Positions 1-11,650 of a stretch of DNA of 64,000 nucleotides are shown here, one piece after another. Within the stretch, counting starts at the first letter, position 1. The number at the start of each line of letters is the position of its first letter. A program made the position numbers and the translations under genes. The notes below the pieces were generated by a model. The model had not been told where the DNA came from, searched no databases, and worked only from the letters and a program-made list of their open reading frames with translations. This stretch comes from Alitta virens (taxonomy: Eukaryota > Annelida > Polychaeta > Phyllodocida > Nereididae), in contig OW028576.1 in assembly GCA_932294295.1 (NCBI GenBank), forward strand, positions 45,917,128-45,981,127. The letters run 5' to 3'.

Positions 1-1620
1 CCGGCCTGCTTTGTGCACATCCTTTGTATTATAGTTAGATTATATATTGATTCTTTATGTCCATTGTCATTATTTCATTTGTAATATTTCAATTCCAGGT
101 ATCAGCAGAAGTTGGTAATGCTTGGAAAAGGTTAAAGGATACCCAGAAGAACCCGCCTAAATTGGAACTTTCTCAACAATTTTACAGCAAATCGTGCTGC
201 CACAGTAACTGTTGTTCGTCCCATCAAACGGAAGCTGCCCCCGGCATGTGATCGGCAGAGCTGTTCAAAAGAGGAGGAAGTAGTTTGTGGATGATGTTCT
301 TAGCATGATCATGTAAATGCTCTAACTAGGGTTTATTACAGTCAAGACTCAATGTCCCTTATTCAGGGTTCCCTCTAGGAGTAGCCATGTAGCATTATGC
401 TAATCCAATAGCCATGTGGCTAATCTAATTTTGTACTTTATCATTTGTGGCTAATTTTCAGATGACCATTTACTGTAAAATCTATCCAACCGTGGCTAAT
501 CATTTTCAAATTGGGAGAGATCTCTGCTTATTTTCTGCAAGAAACACACCTTAGGGCCTGGTGCAAAAAAATGAAGCCAAACTGTGACATGTCCCAAGCT
601 TTATATTTTGTGGTTGTTGTGCTTCATAAAAACTCGCAACATCCTAAATAACTGTAATTTTTGTATTAATACTATTCTAAGTTAAATTTTTTCATTATTT
701 CATTTGTATGCTCTAGGTTAATGCTCAATCTAATAAAGGGCGGGGGCCTAGCTCAGAGATAGCGCTCTGGGCTACCAACCGGTGGGTCCCGGGTTCATTT
801 CCCGATCGAGCCTAAGTTGGATGGCTGTTTCATCCTTCATCTCATTGCCATGGTCTCTGCCTGTCCTAATTAGCCCAGCTGGTGCAGAAATACAGGACGT
901 AAAGCCCTAATCACCCACCCACCATCAATCTAATAAAAATTAACACAATTCAACAATCATTTAATATCCATTTGTACAAGCTGCAAATTCATTATATCAT
1001 TGTTCTAATTGGCCTATAACACAAGCATACCGGTGGTGTGGTCCGTTAATTTAATTTTTTGTGAAAGAGTTAGGCAGAGAATTTCAGAAAATTTACAATT
1101 AGGCATAACGCTCAGGAGACCCATTTGTATTTTTGTTGGGCTCTCACTAACCTGTAAACATAAGGAACTGCGACAATAGTCTGGTATGCTATGAAGAACA
1201 TATAAAACCATGAGTTTATACTATTATTTTTTCTTTACTAGATCAATAAATTTGTGCAAAATAATCATCCCTCCAATTCATACATATCAGTGTCACAGGG
1301 AAAAAGTTGGATTTAAGTTTGAGCTACCGATATTTTCACAACTATTATCACTACCTTTCAGCAAAATTTCAGCAATCTATATGCTAGATTACCTGCATTA
1401 ATGCATAATTTCTTCGATAATACATCAAATGAGGAAATTTTCATATGTTTAGTCTTGTTCGAAAATGTTAGTTTGAAATATTGAATTATTCGCACAAATT
1501 ATGGAAATTCATCAGTAATATGGTATTTAACCGAATTCAAACTGTCTCACTAAAAATGGTAAAAAATGCCATTTTTCTGTTCATTTGGTTATAGAATGAA
1601 AATCGGTAAACTGATTTCTG
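1..1620 (+). repeat. Dispersed repeat A, left copy (inverted partner at 20.7-22.1 kb)
   Basis: This stretch reappears in reverse orientation at about 20,700-22,083. Matching segments include the first lines of the window, the region near 540-600, and the end around 1,560-1,620. The copies differ by substitutions and indels: the right copy has about 100 extra bases near 20,870-20,970, and only the left copy carries the SINE at 738-924. The left end of the repeat runs off the window. No coding potential is recognised, so the class is unknown. Confidence 0.85.
725..937 (+). mobile_element. tRNA-derived SINE (family A), copy 1
   Basis: The body is 738-924. It starts with a tRNA-like head holding an A-box-like block (around 750-763) and a B-box (791-803), followed by a roughly 110-bp unrelated body ending in CACCC repeats. 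It is flanked by perfect 13-bp direct repeats TCAATCTAATAAA at 725-737 and 925-937, the target-site duplication. The inverted partner of the surrounding repeat (near 21,410-21,425) has the same target without the SINE, so insertion followed duplication of the host repeat. Two further copies lie at 33.7 and 56.8 kb. Confidence 0.93.
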
Positions 1621-1624
1621 CACA

Positions 1625-2849
1625 CATCATAGCAACATAGCAACTACGGAGAACATTTGTGCCTAACAACATTGGTACTTGAGCACAAAGCTGTAAGTTC
1701 AAAGTCACTAAATAAGGCAAGGTATGGACCCCACCAACACTTATTTCCAGGGTGTCTATATTCTGAAGCTCCACCCCTGACAAACTTTCATACAAGGACT
1801 TACTAATGGTGGAAATTTGAGAACCGGTATCTTACAAGGTCTTAACTGGAAGTCCACCATTTTCCTTGATTTTCACCCTGACCACCATACCCTTTAACAG
1901 GGACCTGCTCTAGTTTTCCAGACAAGAGTATTTCAAGTTACCAAACTTACCACATTTGTGACAAGGACACAAAACCCTTCGAGGATTGCTAAAACGCTGT
2001 GAGAAGAATGCTGTGCTGCAGAACCTTCATATTTCTCAACCTTAACTTTTAATTCACTGAGCAATTTGGACAATTCATTCACCTTTTGCTCAAGACACAT
2101 TGTATCTGAAGCTTTAACTTCTGATGCTTTTTGCGCCTTAACCCTTGTTGGTTTTTCCAAAGCCCTAGCAGCTGCCAATAATTGACCAAAGTCTTAATCA
2201 TTTTCGTAACGCTGTCAAATGAGATTTTTGATGCCTTCATCTTTTAGGCCATCCCAGAATTTAGATCTGAGCATTTTCATTTTATGATCACTTCTCAGAC
2301 TCTTACAATCTTTCAAAAGCCCCTCAAGCCTGCAACCCCAAGCTGTGATATTTTCCTGCATTTCCTGTTTAGCAGAATGAAATTGGCAAAATATTGTCTG
2401 TTCGTGTGCCACGTTACCAAACATATTATCAAACTTTTCAAGAATTTCTGTTGAGTTAGCTTTTTCCCCAGATGACATAATGTAATAGCAGCCATTCCCC
2501 TTACTGATCTGTGGATAGCTCTTTGGATAACCTCTTCTGGGTACGTATGTTTTTGCAAATAGTGAATTTCGAACTTCCATAGTCTGTATGGAACATATGA
2601 ACCCTTCTCTACACCAGAGATTGGCAACTTCGGGACCCTTTGGTCATGAAAATTCTGACCTGACCCACTTGCCCCACCTTCCCCCGAAGTAGGCTTCAAG
2701 AGACGCATGGCCTCCTGTTTTTGTTCAGCTGTTAGCCCTTCTATGTACTCAGCCACATTAGCCGTATTGTTGGGTAATTGTAATAAAGTAAGATAATTAT
2801 TGGTTGGAAACAATATGTTATAACTAAAGGGGAGTAACCAATTCAGCAA
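1625..2849 (-). pseudogene. Degenerate gag-protease fragment of an LTR retrotransposon (Ty3/gypsy or PNMA-like gag)
   Basis: Minus-strand reading frames in this interval resemble the capsid region of Ty3/gypsy-type Gag and the related PNMA proteins (for example the segments FHSAKQEMQEN and MLRSKFWDGL). Downstream is a zinc-knuckle-like block near 1,930-1,985 (CHKCGKFGNLKYSC, with Asn where the usual His lies) and then the start of a retropepsin, DTGSQIS, near 1,810-1,840. The copy is broken: the gag frame shifts around 2,480, and a stop codon directly precedes the protease DTG. No reverse transcriptase, integrase or LTRs are seen. It abuts repeat A at about 1,620. Family level is fairly sure; Ty3 versus domesticated PNMA-like origin cannot be settled here. 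Confidence 0.75.
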
Positions 2850-3712
2850 ACAGAATGCAAATTCAGAGCACTTGGATATAAATTCTTACAGTTCTAAATG
2901 TCAAGTGAACTCAACAAAAATCAATGCCACTTAACACTTTGGACAACAATGAGCCCTTAAGACGATAAGTACTTAAGGCTAGAGGCTTAAGCCATACAAC
3001 AAGTTGTTTTACTAATCTTCTTAACACATAGGGCTTAAAACTTAAGTGTTATGACACTGGTATCAATTACAGTCAATTCAAATGAAAATATTGTTCATGA
3101 ACAGCTACAACTGTATGTTAAAGGTCTCTTAACATCACTCTTTGACTATGACCTGCCTAGTCCCTGTTGTAGAGGAACGGTCTTTAAATGACACGTGGGG
3201 TCGAGTATTGAAGACTTTCAAAGATTCTCTGAGACAAAGGGAACTGAAACCCTGTCAACTGCGCCATTTGTAACCGAACGGTAATAACGGCTATATTCAA
3301 CCTCAAGGACATCCTTATGTCATTCCAAATCACAAAACACCCTATTTGGGTGTTTAGTGAATGAACATGTGATCCAACCAACTGCACAAGGTATGAAACC
3401 CAGGACATTAGGCCACATGATGAAATGGAATGTGCACAAACTATGGGGCAGCACCAAAAAGAGCTGTTGGCACCTTGGCTGCCTGTGGTGGAGTGACCAC
3501 CAGCAGTTTGAAGGGGTGAACATATGAGATACAGAGCCACCTGAGGGATTACTCTCAAACTGACCGATAAGAGCCCCAACTAGGAGACCTGTAGCAACTG
3601 GACTTAGTGACACCTTGTGGGTCACTGAACAACTACCATGTACAATCAATGCAATGCAATTAAACGATCGAAGTAATACATGATACTTATGATAAATTCA
3701 TAACGGCAACAT
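2850..3712. other. No gene recognised
   Basis: Two overlapping minus-strand open frames exist between 3,184 and 3,649 in different registers, but neither shows a domain, splice context or family resemblance. I see no repeat that matches elsewhere in the window. Confidence 0.4.
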
Positions 3713-5195
3713 TAGCTGTTTGTATTTGGCCAATTTCACATTAGTGTAATAATGGACCAGGTCTTCTTATGCATACAATATATTTAGAAAATATTAAGTC
3801 TAATTTACTACTTTGATCTACTTAGTCCTATTTATTATAAATATTAAAGTTTGTGTAATAAAAAATTGTGATTTATGTTACACAGATTTATATATATATA
3901 TATATCTTATAATGAAAAAGTGCAATAAAATACTTTTTGTGAAACAAGATTTTTTTCTTTTCATTTATTTACCATAACAAGAAATACTTATAACTTATAT
4001 TGAATGAGCAGCAAGTACTCTCACATGGAATAAATACTGTCAAGATGCAGTTGAGCATGTGCACAGGATTGGTTACATTGTTTCAGAGATTATTGGCCTT
4101 GAAGGCCTATAATCTCACAGCTTTCTTTTATTCAATGACAGTATGTGTTTAACTCTTGTAAAGGGGAGTTCACACTATCAAGTATAAGAGCTACGTATGA
4201 CCACATATGAAAATATTTGTTCACTCTTGTTCATCCTTGGCCATGTTTGATTCACTCGCCCAGCATTTTACGTATAAATTGTAGATCACTCTTGGTCGTG
4301 CTTGACCACTCAAGAGCATATGTGGAGAGGGCAAAAATGTTTTAAACTTGTTTAAAACTTCGGCAGATGTTCTACGAGTAAATTGTTAATATTAGTTATG
4401 TACCTTGCTCTGGGGTTAGTCGGCGAGCATCCTACGTAGGGGTCTATGTACGTTCCACGTACGTTTCACATACATTCCACGCATGTTACGTGGCCGTATG
4501 TAGCCATATGTAGCCACTGTTTATCCATATATACTCGCCATCCACTCGTGTCCACTCATAGAACGCTTGTAAAACGCAAGGCGAAAGTCTGTATGACGGA
4601 TGCTTGGCGAGAAATGTTCAACAAGCGTTTGACGCACGTTTGGCAAGCGATCTACGACTGCCTCACGTATGCTCGTGGAAAGAATTTATACTTGATTAAC
4701 AGCCACGAGTGAGTACGTATAGCTACGTATAGCTACGTATAGCTAAGTATAGCTACGTATAGCTCATTTTTGATGATCTATGTTACCTTATGCATGATAA
4801 ATGACATTTTCGTTAATTAATTTCTGCAAACATTACCACATGTACTCTTTTAAAGTGTAAATAGCATTTACTGTGGTCAATTTCTGGGGTAGTCACTCAT
4901 AATGCTTAAGGTAAGCAAATAATCAGTTAAATTTATATTCTGGGGGAGTGCCTTTACCGAAGTGTTCAAGTGGTCGCAACAAAAAAAATTAGAAGGTTAA
5001 CCCTGTCTTTTTTTTTATATACTCAGAATATTGTCTTGATGATCATTCATAAGAATTATATACATTTTAATACAACTAGTATTTTTTAATTACTTTATTG
5101 AGTGCATATTGATAGAAAATATGGTTTTTCGTATTTCCTTATATAATTTAATTTTCTTTCAAGTGCCTCTATATTAAAATTTTGAACATTGACCC
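3713..5195 (+). repeat. Dispersed repeat B/C/D, left copy (inverted partner at 17.8-18.8 kb)
   Basis: Three blocks are shared in inverted orientation and matching order with 17,828-18,775: 3,713-3,850, part of 4,140-4,720, and 4,770-5,195. The common edges are sharp: one side starts at TTAGCTGTTTG and the other ends at CTATATTAAAATTTT. The middle of the left copy is a TACG-rich, unusually GC-rich island (about 4,380-4,765) that also matches 56,440-57,050. No transposase is visible, so it is probably a non-autonomous element or a composite of two. Confidence 0.8.
4712..4764 (+). repeat. 10-bp tandem repeat AGCTACGTAT
   Basis: About five head-to-tail units of AGCTACGTAT, one with a substitution (AGCTAAGTAT). 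The unit is nearly self-complementary, so the array can pair with itself. It lies at the right edge of the TACG-rich island of the surrounding repeat. Confidence 0.9.
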
Positions 5196-5726
5196 CATCA
5201 TTTTTTATCGTGAACCTTATGGTATGTATATCTAAAATTCTAAAATTCAAGATATCATAATTTTGGTAATATTTTTATTTTGGGGTTGAAAAGGCCTTGT
5301 ACATGTACATTGATCACTGCACAAGCAGTTTTGAAAATGAATTATGTAGAACTCTCTGAAGATGTTATATATATACCGTGGCATGTGTCAAACTTCTTTG
5401 TTTTTAGTGAAAGGATCCCCTGAGCTGGACCTTTAGATGTGTCCGGGCCAATAGCAATTGTACATTAATTACTCAATGATAGTTATCAAAAATTCACGCT
5501 TTTAGTTAACGCTTAAGCATTATAATCAGTTATCTTATCAAGATTAAGGGTTCAGCCGTTCATATTATTATGGCCGCGGGTGTGATAAACATTGCTGTGG
5601 TGACGCTCCGAGTGAGACAAACAATGACACGTCATCATGCTTGCTAGCCTATGCAGGCAGATGCTGCAGTTTGCTGGTAACGAATTGAACAATGGGCACA
5701 AATGTACATTAAGTGACTAGAGAAGA

Positions 5727-6037
5727 AGCGTAGGCGCCAGTTTCATTGACAACACGTCCACAGTAGACCCCTGGACATTTAGGGATCTTTTTGACATCTG
5801 AAAGTATGACAGAAAACAATGCATCACAATAAAAACACAACTTGCAGATATAAAATTATGAGCGATAATATGCAAGCATAAAGACAGACAATGAACTTTC
5901 TCTCTTGAAAATTTAAAGCCTAACTGGTCGTAGATGCACCTAACATGATAAACAAAACAATTAACCGTACCTTCTGATTTAATACTTGATGCCAAGACAC
6001 CCAGTAAAACCGCTAAAAGCAAGACAAATCGCTCCAT
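5727..6037 (-). pseudogene. JKAMP: JKAMP-like exons 1-2 (second, isolated copy)
   Basis: Exon 1 (about 6,037-5,971) starts with ATG and encodes a hydrophobic leader beginning MERFVLLLAVLLGVLASS, then a GT donor. After a roughly 170-bp intron with an AG acceptor, exon 2 (about 5,800-5,730) in phase reads KKIPKCPGVYCGRVVNETGAY. That resembles the conserved N-terminal lumenal PG-YCG motif of JKAMP (JAMP), an ER multi-pass protein that links proteasomes to ER-associated degradation. The frame then stops, and no later exon follows downstream on the minus strand. It lies just downstream of the other JKAMP fragment and shares near-identical exon 1 sequence with it, pointing to tandem duplication. 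Family call is from memory of the human protein; orphan exons suggest a pseudogene. Confidence 0.6.
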
Positions 6038-6397
6038 TGCGTTTTCTAGCCGATCTTTTTTTTCTCTTTATGAAATCATGTAAAATTTTATGTGTTATGT
6101 AATAATAAATCAAACAATCTTATACCATACAGTCAGGCTTAACCTTTAAAATATGGAAACTGGAAAACAATTATGATACAGAGCAAAATGACCAGCAGTG
6201 GTTATCACAGACACAACAATGATGATATAGGGAAAGAAGTAATCTGAAACAGAAATGATTGAATCCTAATTCATTATGGCGTGACAATTTTCAATTAATA
6301 CCTGTTCCCTACTTAAATACCTAAAATGGATTTACAACTTTCAGTGTGTAAAATAGCATGTCATGGGTATAATTCAAAATTGGCATACAACATTTAT

Positions 6398-7476
6398 TTA
6401 TATTTTTCCTAAGACCTTCTTAGTAACCAGATGGCACAAAAGAGAAACACTATAATACACCTCAGAAAAATGGCTTGCAACACAACTAATATGGGAAAGA
6501 AGTACAATGCAGCATAAATTGACTTGGTGCCTTGGTATCCAAGTATTGCAGACAAGGCTGGTCGTCATGATAACCAAGCAGAAGGTGTAATACACCATAA
6601 CCATAGTGTACCTGGAATGACGTAACAATATTTATTATTTATTATTGTTATTACATGTTATAGTACATTCACTGTGTATAAGACAAACTGATTAACTTTT
6701 CATGTTCCTCAACATACCCCAACAGTACATGTGATTAAAAGACACGAATGATGCAGAATCCTAAGACTTACAAAGGGTACACAATCTCCTGTGTGCAATG
6801 CAAAGCAGTGGTATACCCTGGATGCGGATTGTACATCATAGTATACCAGTCAGCCAAGTCTTGCACTTCACACGACCTTACATTCAATTTCCCATAAGGC
6901 TCCATAACTAATAAGGTGCATATTACTGCCACTGGACTCTCAATTAGTGCAGATGAATGGAGGAACATCAAAGTTTTGCTGGGAAAAAATGAAAGTTTCA
7001 AATACACAAGCATAATAATATATATCTTGAATCAAATTGCAGTGCGCATTGTAAAACTATATACAATTTTCTTTTATTAGTGAAGTCAATGAAGAACCAG
7101 TGAAGAGCAGGAACTAGCATCGCCATAAAGCCAAGGTAAAGCTAGTCATAGAACGTAGGGGTGCCATTGCAATTCCAGCATATAGCCGCCTCATCTGGCC
7201 TATGTCCTCTTGGACAAGCCTGTAAAATAAAGGATGCATCAAATTATCAAAGAAACTCAAATTCTACTTCATTCGTATCTGGTAAAAATATGGGGCCTAT
7301 CAGAATCTCATTACACACAACTGCTCTGCTTGATCAGTGCCTTCCTCACTCATTTTCAAGTGCTCATGTGAAAGATTCAAACACTTAATACTGGTCATCC
7401 AGCAGACCAATACACAACTGAACCTCTCTACTTTAAGACCAGTAAAACCGCTAAATGCAAGAGAAATCGCTCCATT
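6398..7476 (-). pseudogene. JKAMP: JKAMP-like pseudogene (exon 1 remnant plus three later exons)
   Basis: On the minus strand: an exon-1 remnant at 7,476-7,433 (MERFLLHLAVLL); an exon at 7,219 to about 7,073 with CPRGHRP, then LYLGFMAML and ALHWFFID, the first membrane segment of JKAMP; an exon at 6,978-6,774 with VRSCEVQDLADWYTMMYNP and HCTQEIVYPL; and an exon from 6,611 with VMVYYTFCLVIM followed, in a shifted frame, by KSIYAALYFFPIL. AG/GT splice sites bound these exons and phases fit. Damage: the conserved Trp before LYLGF is TAG (7,142-7,144), the last exon has at least two frameshifts, the exon with the PG-YCG motif is absent here, and the C-terminal half is missing. JKAMP is an ER multi-pass protein of ERAD. 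Family call is strong; a pseudogene is the simplest reading. Confidence 0.8.
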
Positions 7477-7589
7477 GCGTTACTTGTTTTCTCTTAAAGA
7501 AGTCATGTAAAATATCTTTCATGTGTGATGTTCCCCTCCCCCTCTGCTTGCAGCCCCGAGGAATCTAAACTTCTGTGATTTTAAACAGT

Positions 7590-8590
7590 ATTAACCAGCG
7601 CCATACTAAGCCAAACCATTGAATATGTGCAAGAATTTGATTTCCTTGGCATTCTACTTTCTACTTGACAATAATCTAAAATGGCATGCACATCTGAATA
7701 AAATTTCCAGAAAGATCTCAAAGTCAATGGGGATATTAGGAAAAGTTAAGAATTACATATCTGCAAATACTATGAGAATACTTTACTTTGCTTTGATAAA
7801 TTCACATATAGATTATGGAATATTATGGTGGGGCCATTGTGCGAACCGCCTATTAACCTCACAAAAGAAAGCAATAAGATTAATTTCAAAAAGTAAATAT
7901 AATGCTCACAGTGAACCGCTCTTAAAAAAAACATAATATATAAACGATTCCTGCTTTCTATAAATTGAAATTACTAAAGTTTTTTTTTTCAAATTATTTA
8001 AAAATGCAGTGCCAGTTTATTTCTCCAGCACAGAGTTCCTCATTCTCCAACAAACTACTCATCCATATAATACTAGAACTCAAGCATAAATCATCCCTAG
8101 AATACATCATGTCTTTGCTGAAAAGTGCATACGTCATCAGCTGCCAGGTCTTCTGAACATTACCCCAACATTTATCCTAGATAAAGTCAATATGTATAGT
8201 GAAATTGGTTATACCTCCTACCTAAAAAAAATACTTAATAAATATGTACAATAGTTAATGTCACATAGCCAATTGCTATATCTGTAAAAACCAACATACT
8301 GCAATATACAGTTATGAGCCCAACTCCTCCTTTTGCAGTCTCTGCTTCTCTCTTCAAGCTCCACCTTTCCACCTTTCCACTTATTATGTAAGGTTTTGTA
8401 ATTTTTTTTTTGCTTTCTTTGCAGTAATATTAACTTGTAGTTTATGATTTAAACAGGGGGTGCTTATGGCAGCGCCTACACTTAGGCAAAATGGGCATCA
8501 CCTGAGCCAATATTTACATAACAATATGTTATTGTATTATTATGATATGTATGGCATAATAAAAAAATCTCTGTCTGTCTGTCTGCTATG
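7590..8590 (+). mobile_element. LINE fragment: C-terminal reverse transcriptase and 3' tail
   Basis: The plus-strand frame at 7,619-7,936 resembles the end of a non-LTR retrotransposon RT: LLDNNLKWHAHLNKISRKIS, LINSHIDYGILWWG and QKKAIRLISKSKYNAHSEPL. The next 300 bases carry further RT-tail fragments (PYNTRTQ, ITPTFILDKVNMYSEIGYTSYLKK) in shifted frames with stops. The 3' region ends near 8,565-8,585 in an AT-rich stretch and a short TCTG tandem tail, the kind of simple-repeat end common in LINEs. The copy is 5' truncated and dead. CR1/Jockey-like is likely but not certain. Confidence 0.8.
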
Positions 8591-8882
8591 TGTGCATTAA
8601 CATCCTAAATCATGTATCTACCTATGTATGTTTGTATATATATATAACATATCTGTAGAAAGACAAGGTCTCTCCGACAGCACTGATCTCTAAATTTGTC
8701 AGAACTGGGACCAGGACAATGAATAGTGTTACTCTATCTTGAAATATTACATTGTCTTGTATATCATATATATATGTATAGTCTGTAGATATAGCTTGTC
8801 TAGTAGTTGTAGTGTTAGATCTGATTATTTTTTTATTTATTTCTATTTTCGATTTGACTTGTGATATCAACCCCGTCAATAA

Positions 8883-8885
<3 letters not shown>

Positions 8886-8930
<45 letters not shown>
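8886..8930 (+). repeat. (TA)n microsatellite
   Basis: About 22 uninterrupted TA dinucleotides. Open frames reading Tyr-Ile repeats across it are artefacts. Confidence 0.95.
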
Positions 8931-8932
<2 letters not shown>

Positions 8933-9126
8933 CTAACAGGTGGCAGCACATGCGAATAAGGCATCACCTTCAGTAAAATACTTGATTTAGGAGGCGTGGC
9001 AAGAACAAACAGCTGTTATCGTGACTAATTTGACCAAGTAACATACTTTAAAGCCTTTAAAGCCAGCTGTGATAACTCTGATAGTCTGTCAAGTCTCAGT
9101 AGACTCTCAACTAAACAGTGGTCAGG

Positions 9127-11278
9127 ATGGCATCAGCTAACGATCTTGTTGTGCTGGACAGGGGAGACAACACCACTGCCACAATCCATTTGTTTGGTAA
9201 GTGCATCACCATATATATGTTCCCTCACAATGATCACGGAACATGATGTTGGTGCATGAGGGAATGCAATGATCAAGAGTGAACGCCTACTTTTTACGAG
9301 GCAATGCACACATACTTTCATGAGGAAACTCATTCTTTTAATGTAGAAATGCAAATTTTCATGTGAGATCACAATGATGTGCTTTTCCCCATATCAGTAC
9401 TCAGCCATTTCATATTCACTACAATTACCAAATTACTTAGGCAAAGATAATGTTTTTCAATTGATGCCAATGTTAGCCCCACGGGTTTGTGCTAGTATCA
9501 TATTATACAGATAGCCAGAACCAACCTACATTGCATTAGATGTCATGTGGACAGGGGAACTGTAGCCATTATACAGACAAGAAGATTAATATAGCAAATT
9601 TATTGCTCTGTTTTATTAAGCTGAAGTCATAGCAAGACTATTGTAGTCAAAATGCTGGTCAATTAGCAATGATTACTCTACAAATCAATTAAAGTTAATT
9701 CATATCTTAAGTGATCGTGTGACGAGTTGGGACTGCCAACTTGTTGACACAGGTGTTTCCCGGCCATCGATCTCCCCTTGCCCCCCCCCTCCTCTATTGC
9801 GGTTTTATGGTATTATCCCTTCTTGGAGTACAGAAATGTAATGGACATCCTTTTATAGATTTCATTCATACAAATGTGTGTATTAGTAGCAAGTATACCA
9901 CTGTGGACGCTTTATTAACTGAGTGAGTGCTTGTTGACGAAATGGTCATTGGGCAGATTAACTGTCAATGATTGTGCATTAGTAAGTCAATGAGATGGTA
10001 ATGACCCATCAGTTCCCCTGTCAACAGGATATCTGTTCAATTAGCAATGATTACTCTACGAATCAATTAAAGTTAATTCATATCTTAAGTGATCCTGTGT
10101 CAGCTGGTGATTAATAGTATTCAAGGTGCAAAAAGTGAACTCATTCTCAGATGAATTATATGAATACCTAAATACACGAATACAGGTCAAAACACGCAAA
10201 TTCGTCAACAACCAAGTCATGGACACATTAGAAGGCCTTATACAAATTCGTTGACAAACCAATTTGTAAATTTTGGGAGACACAAAGTGGTTGAAACAGT
10301 TCAATTTGTTAATTGGGAGCTGAGTTGATACAAATTTGGTGTACTTTAATCACTATGGTGACTTTTAACATTGTCAAATGAAGGACTACTCAGACATCAT
10401 TTTAGTTGCAGTGCTGATAATCTGAATGTGACTAGAAAATATGTCATGAAACTCATGATGACATGTGTGATTCCTTATGCTAACTAATGTCATCTTATAT
10501 GTGTTTGTTTGTTTGCAGGATCCTCTCTCTTTTCCTGGAAAATCAAAGGTGAGGAACAATTTTTTCTCAGCTCGTTAGCAAAATTTGACAACAAGACAGC
10601 CATCCGAGGGGTATTCCCCTTGTGTTTCCTCATTTGGGCCGCTGGGAGCTTGGTCCTAAACATGGATTCGCTCGAATTTCACGGTGGACCCTATCTCAGC
10701 CACCAAAGAAAGATTCCAGAAATGATGTGACTTGCACCCTGACTTTGGAAGACAATGAAGTCACACGCAAGATGTGGAATTTCAATTTCAGACTGACATA
10801 TACAGTGACTCTAAAAGAAGAATCCATTGAAACTGGCTTCAGGGTGAAAAACACTGGGACTGAAGAGTTCAGCTTCAACTGCTTACTGCACACCTACTTT
10901 AAGGTGGATGATGTGGAAAAAGTGGCCATCTCTGGGCTCAAGGAATGTGAATATTTTGATATATTGAAGAAAGTCCGTGGGCAAGAATTGAGAGATGAAG
11001 TCTTAGTGTTTGAAAGTATTGACAATTTGTATGAAAAAACGCCAAATGAACATGTCATATCTAACACAACTGGAGGACATTCAATTAAGATCACTAAAGT
11101 CAACCTGCCAGATACAATAGTTTGGAATCCATGGAAAGAAACGACGGCTGCCATAGCTGATTTTGGTGATGACGATTACCTTAAAATGGTGTGCGTTGAG
11201 GTTGGTAAAGTTGCTGAACCTTACAAACTTGCCAGTGGTGCCACCTATCAAGCGTCGCAGTTAATTACCAGGTTGTAA
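9127..11278 (+). CDS. Putative glucose-6-phosphate 1-epimerase (hexose-6-phosphate mutarotase), two exons, one frameshift
   Basis: Exon 1 is 9,127-9,196 (MASANDLVVLDRGD..., ending HLFG at a GTAAGT donor); exon 2 is 10,519-11,278 after a TTTGCAG acceptor, in phase. The product matches the YeaD/YMR099C family of cytosolic enzymes that interconvert alpha and beta anomers of hexose 6-phosphates. Visible landmarks: SWKIKG, RWELGPKHGFAR, the catalytic His in LLHTYF, VVWNPW-like IVWNPW, and the catalytic Glu in CVEVG. One base is missing in the G run at 10,608-10,611, shifting frame between AIRG and FPHLGRWELG. Allowing for it, the coding length is exactly divisible by three (about 276 residues) with no other lesion. 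It may therefore be a sequencing or allele-level indel rather than an old pseudogene. AATAAA lies at 11,480. Confidence 0.87.
9656..10099 (+). repeat. Direct repeat pair inside the mutarotase intron
   Basis: About 66 bp at 9,656-9,722 recurs at 10,034-10,099 with few differences (shared core TTAGCAATGATTACTCTAC). Neighbouring sequence at 9,511-9,566 also matches 62,015-62,070, so these are pieces of a dispersed repeat that has invaded the intron. Confidence 0.85.
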
Positions 11279-11479
11279 ATCTTTTGGGAAGCAATGAAAT
11301 GCTTAATATTTCCAGGAAGCAAAATGTTTCCAATATTTTGTAACACTATATTTCAAGAGGTTTCACATACACAAGGGTTAATGATACTTTTTTTTAAATA
11401 ATCATTCTGCTATCTCTGGGGTGTTTAGTTGCTGTCGGGTTTTGGCATATTATAACACTGTAGTGTACAGTTTCTGATT

Positions 11480-11485
11480 AATAAA
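11480..11485 (+). promoter_or_regulatory. Candidate polyadenylation signal of the mutarotase gene
   Basis: AATAAA about 200 bp after the stop codon, in an AT-rich 3' region. Position fits a 3' UTR end; no transcript evidence is available. Confidence 0.45.
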
Positions 11486-11650
11486 GAAATCAAAGATATA
11501 CTTTTTTTTATGCACTTCATTGAATAAGTTACTTTTGTTAATTTGGTTTTATATCTGAACAGTGTTGAAACACACGTTTGTACACTGACCTTTGATTTTC
11601 TGATGTATATCATGTATTGATATTACTAAACACCTCAATGAATGAAGTCA

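Noticed and set aside
3184..3649. Two overlapping minus-strand proteins
   Set aside because: No domain, no splice signals, and overlapping frames in low-information sequence.
8622..8951. Protein with Tyr-Ile repeats
   Set aside because: Translation of a TA microsatellite.
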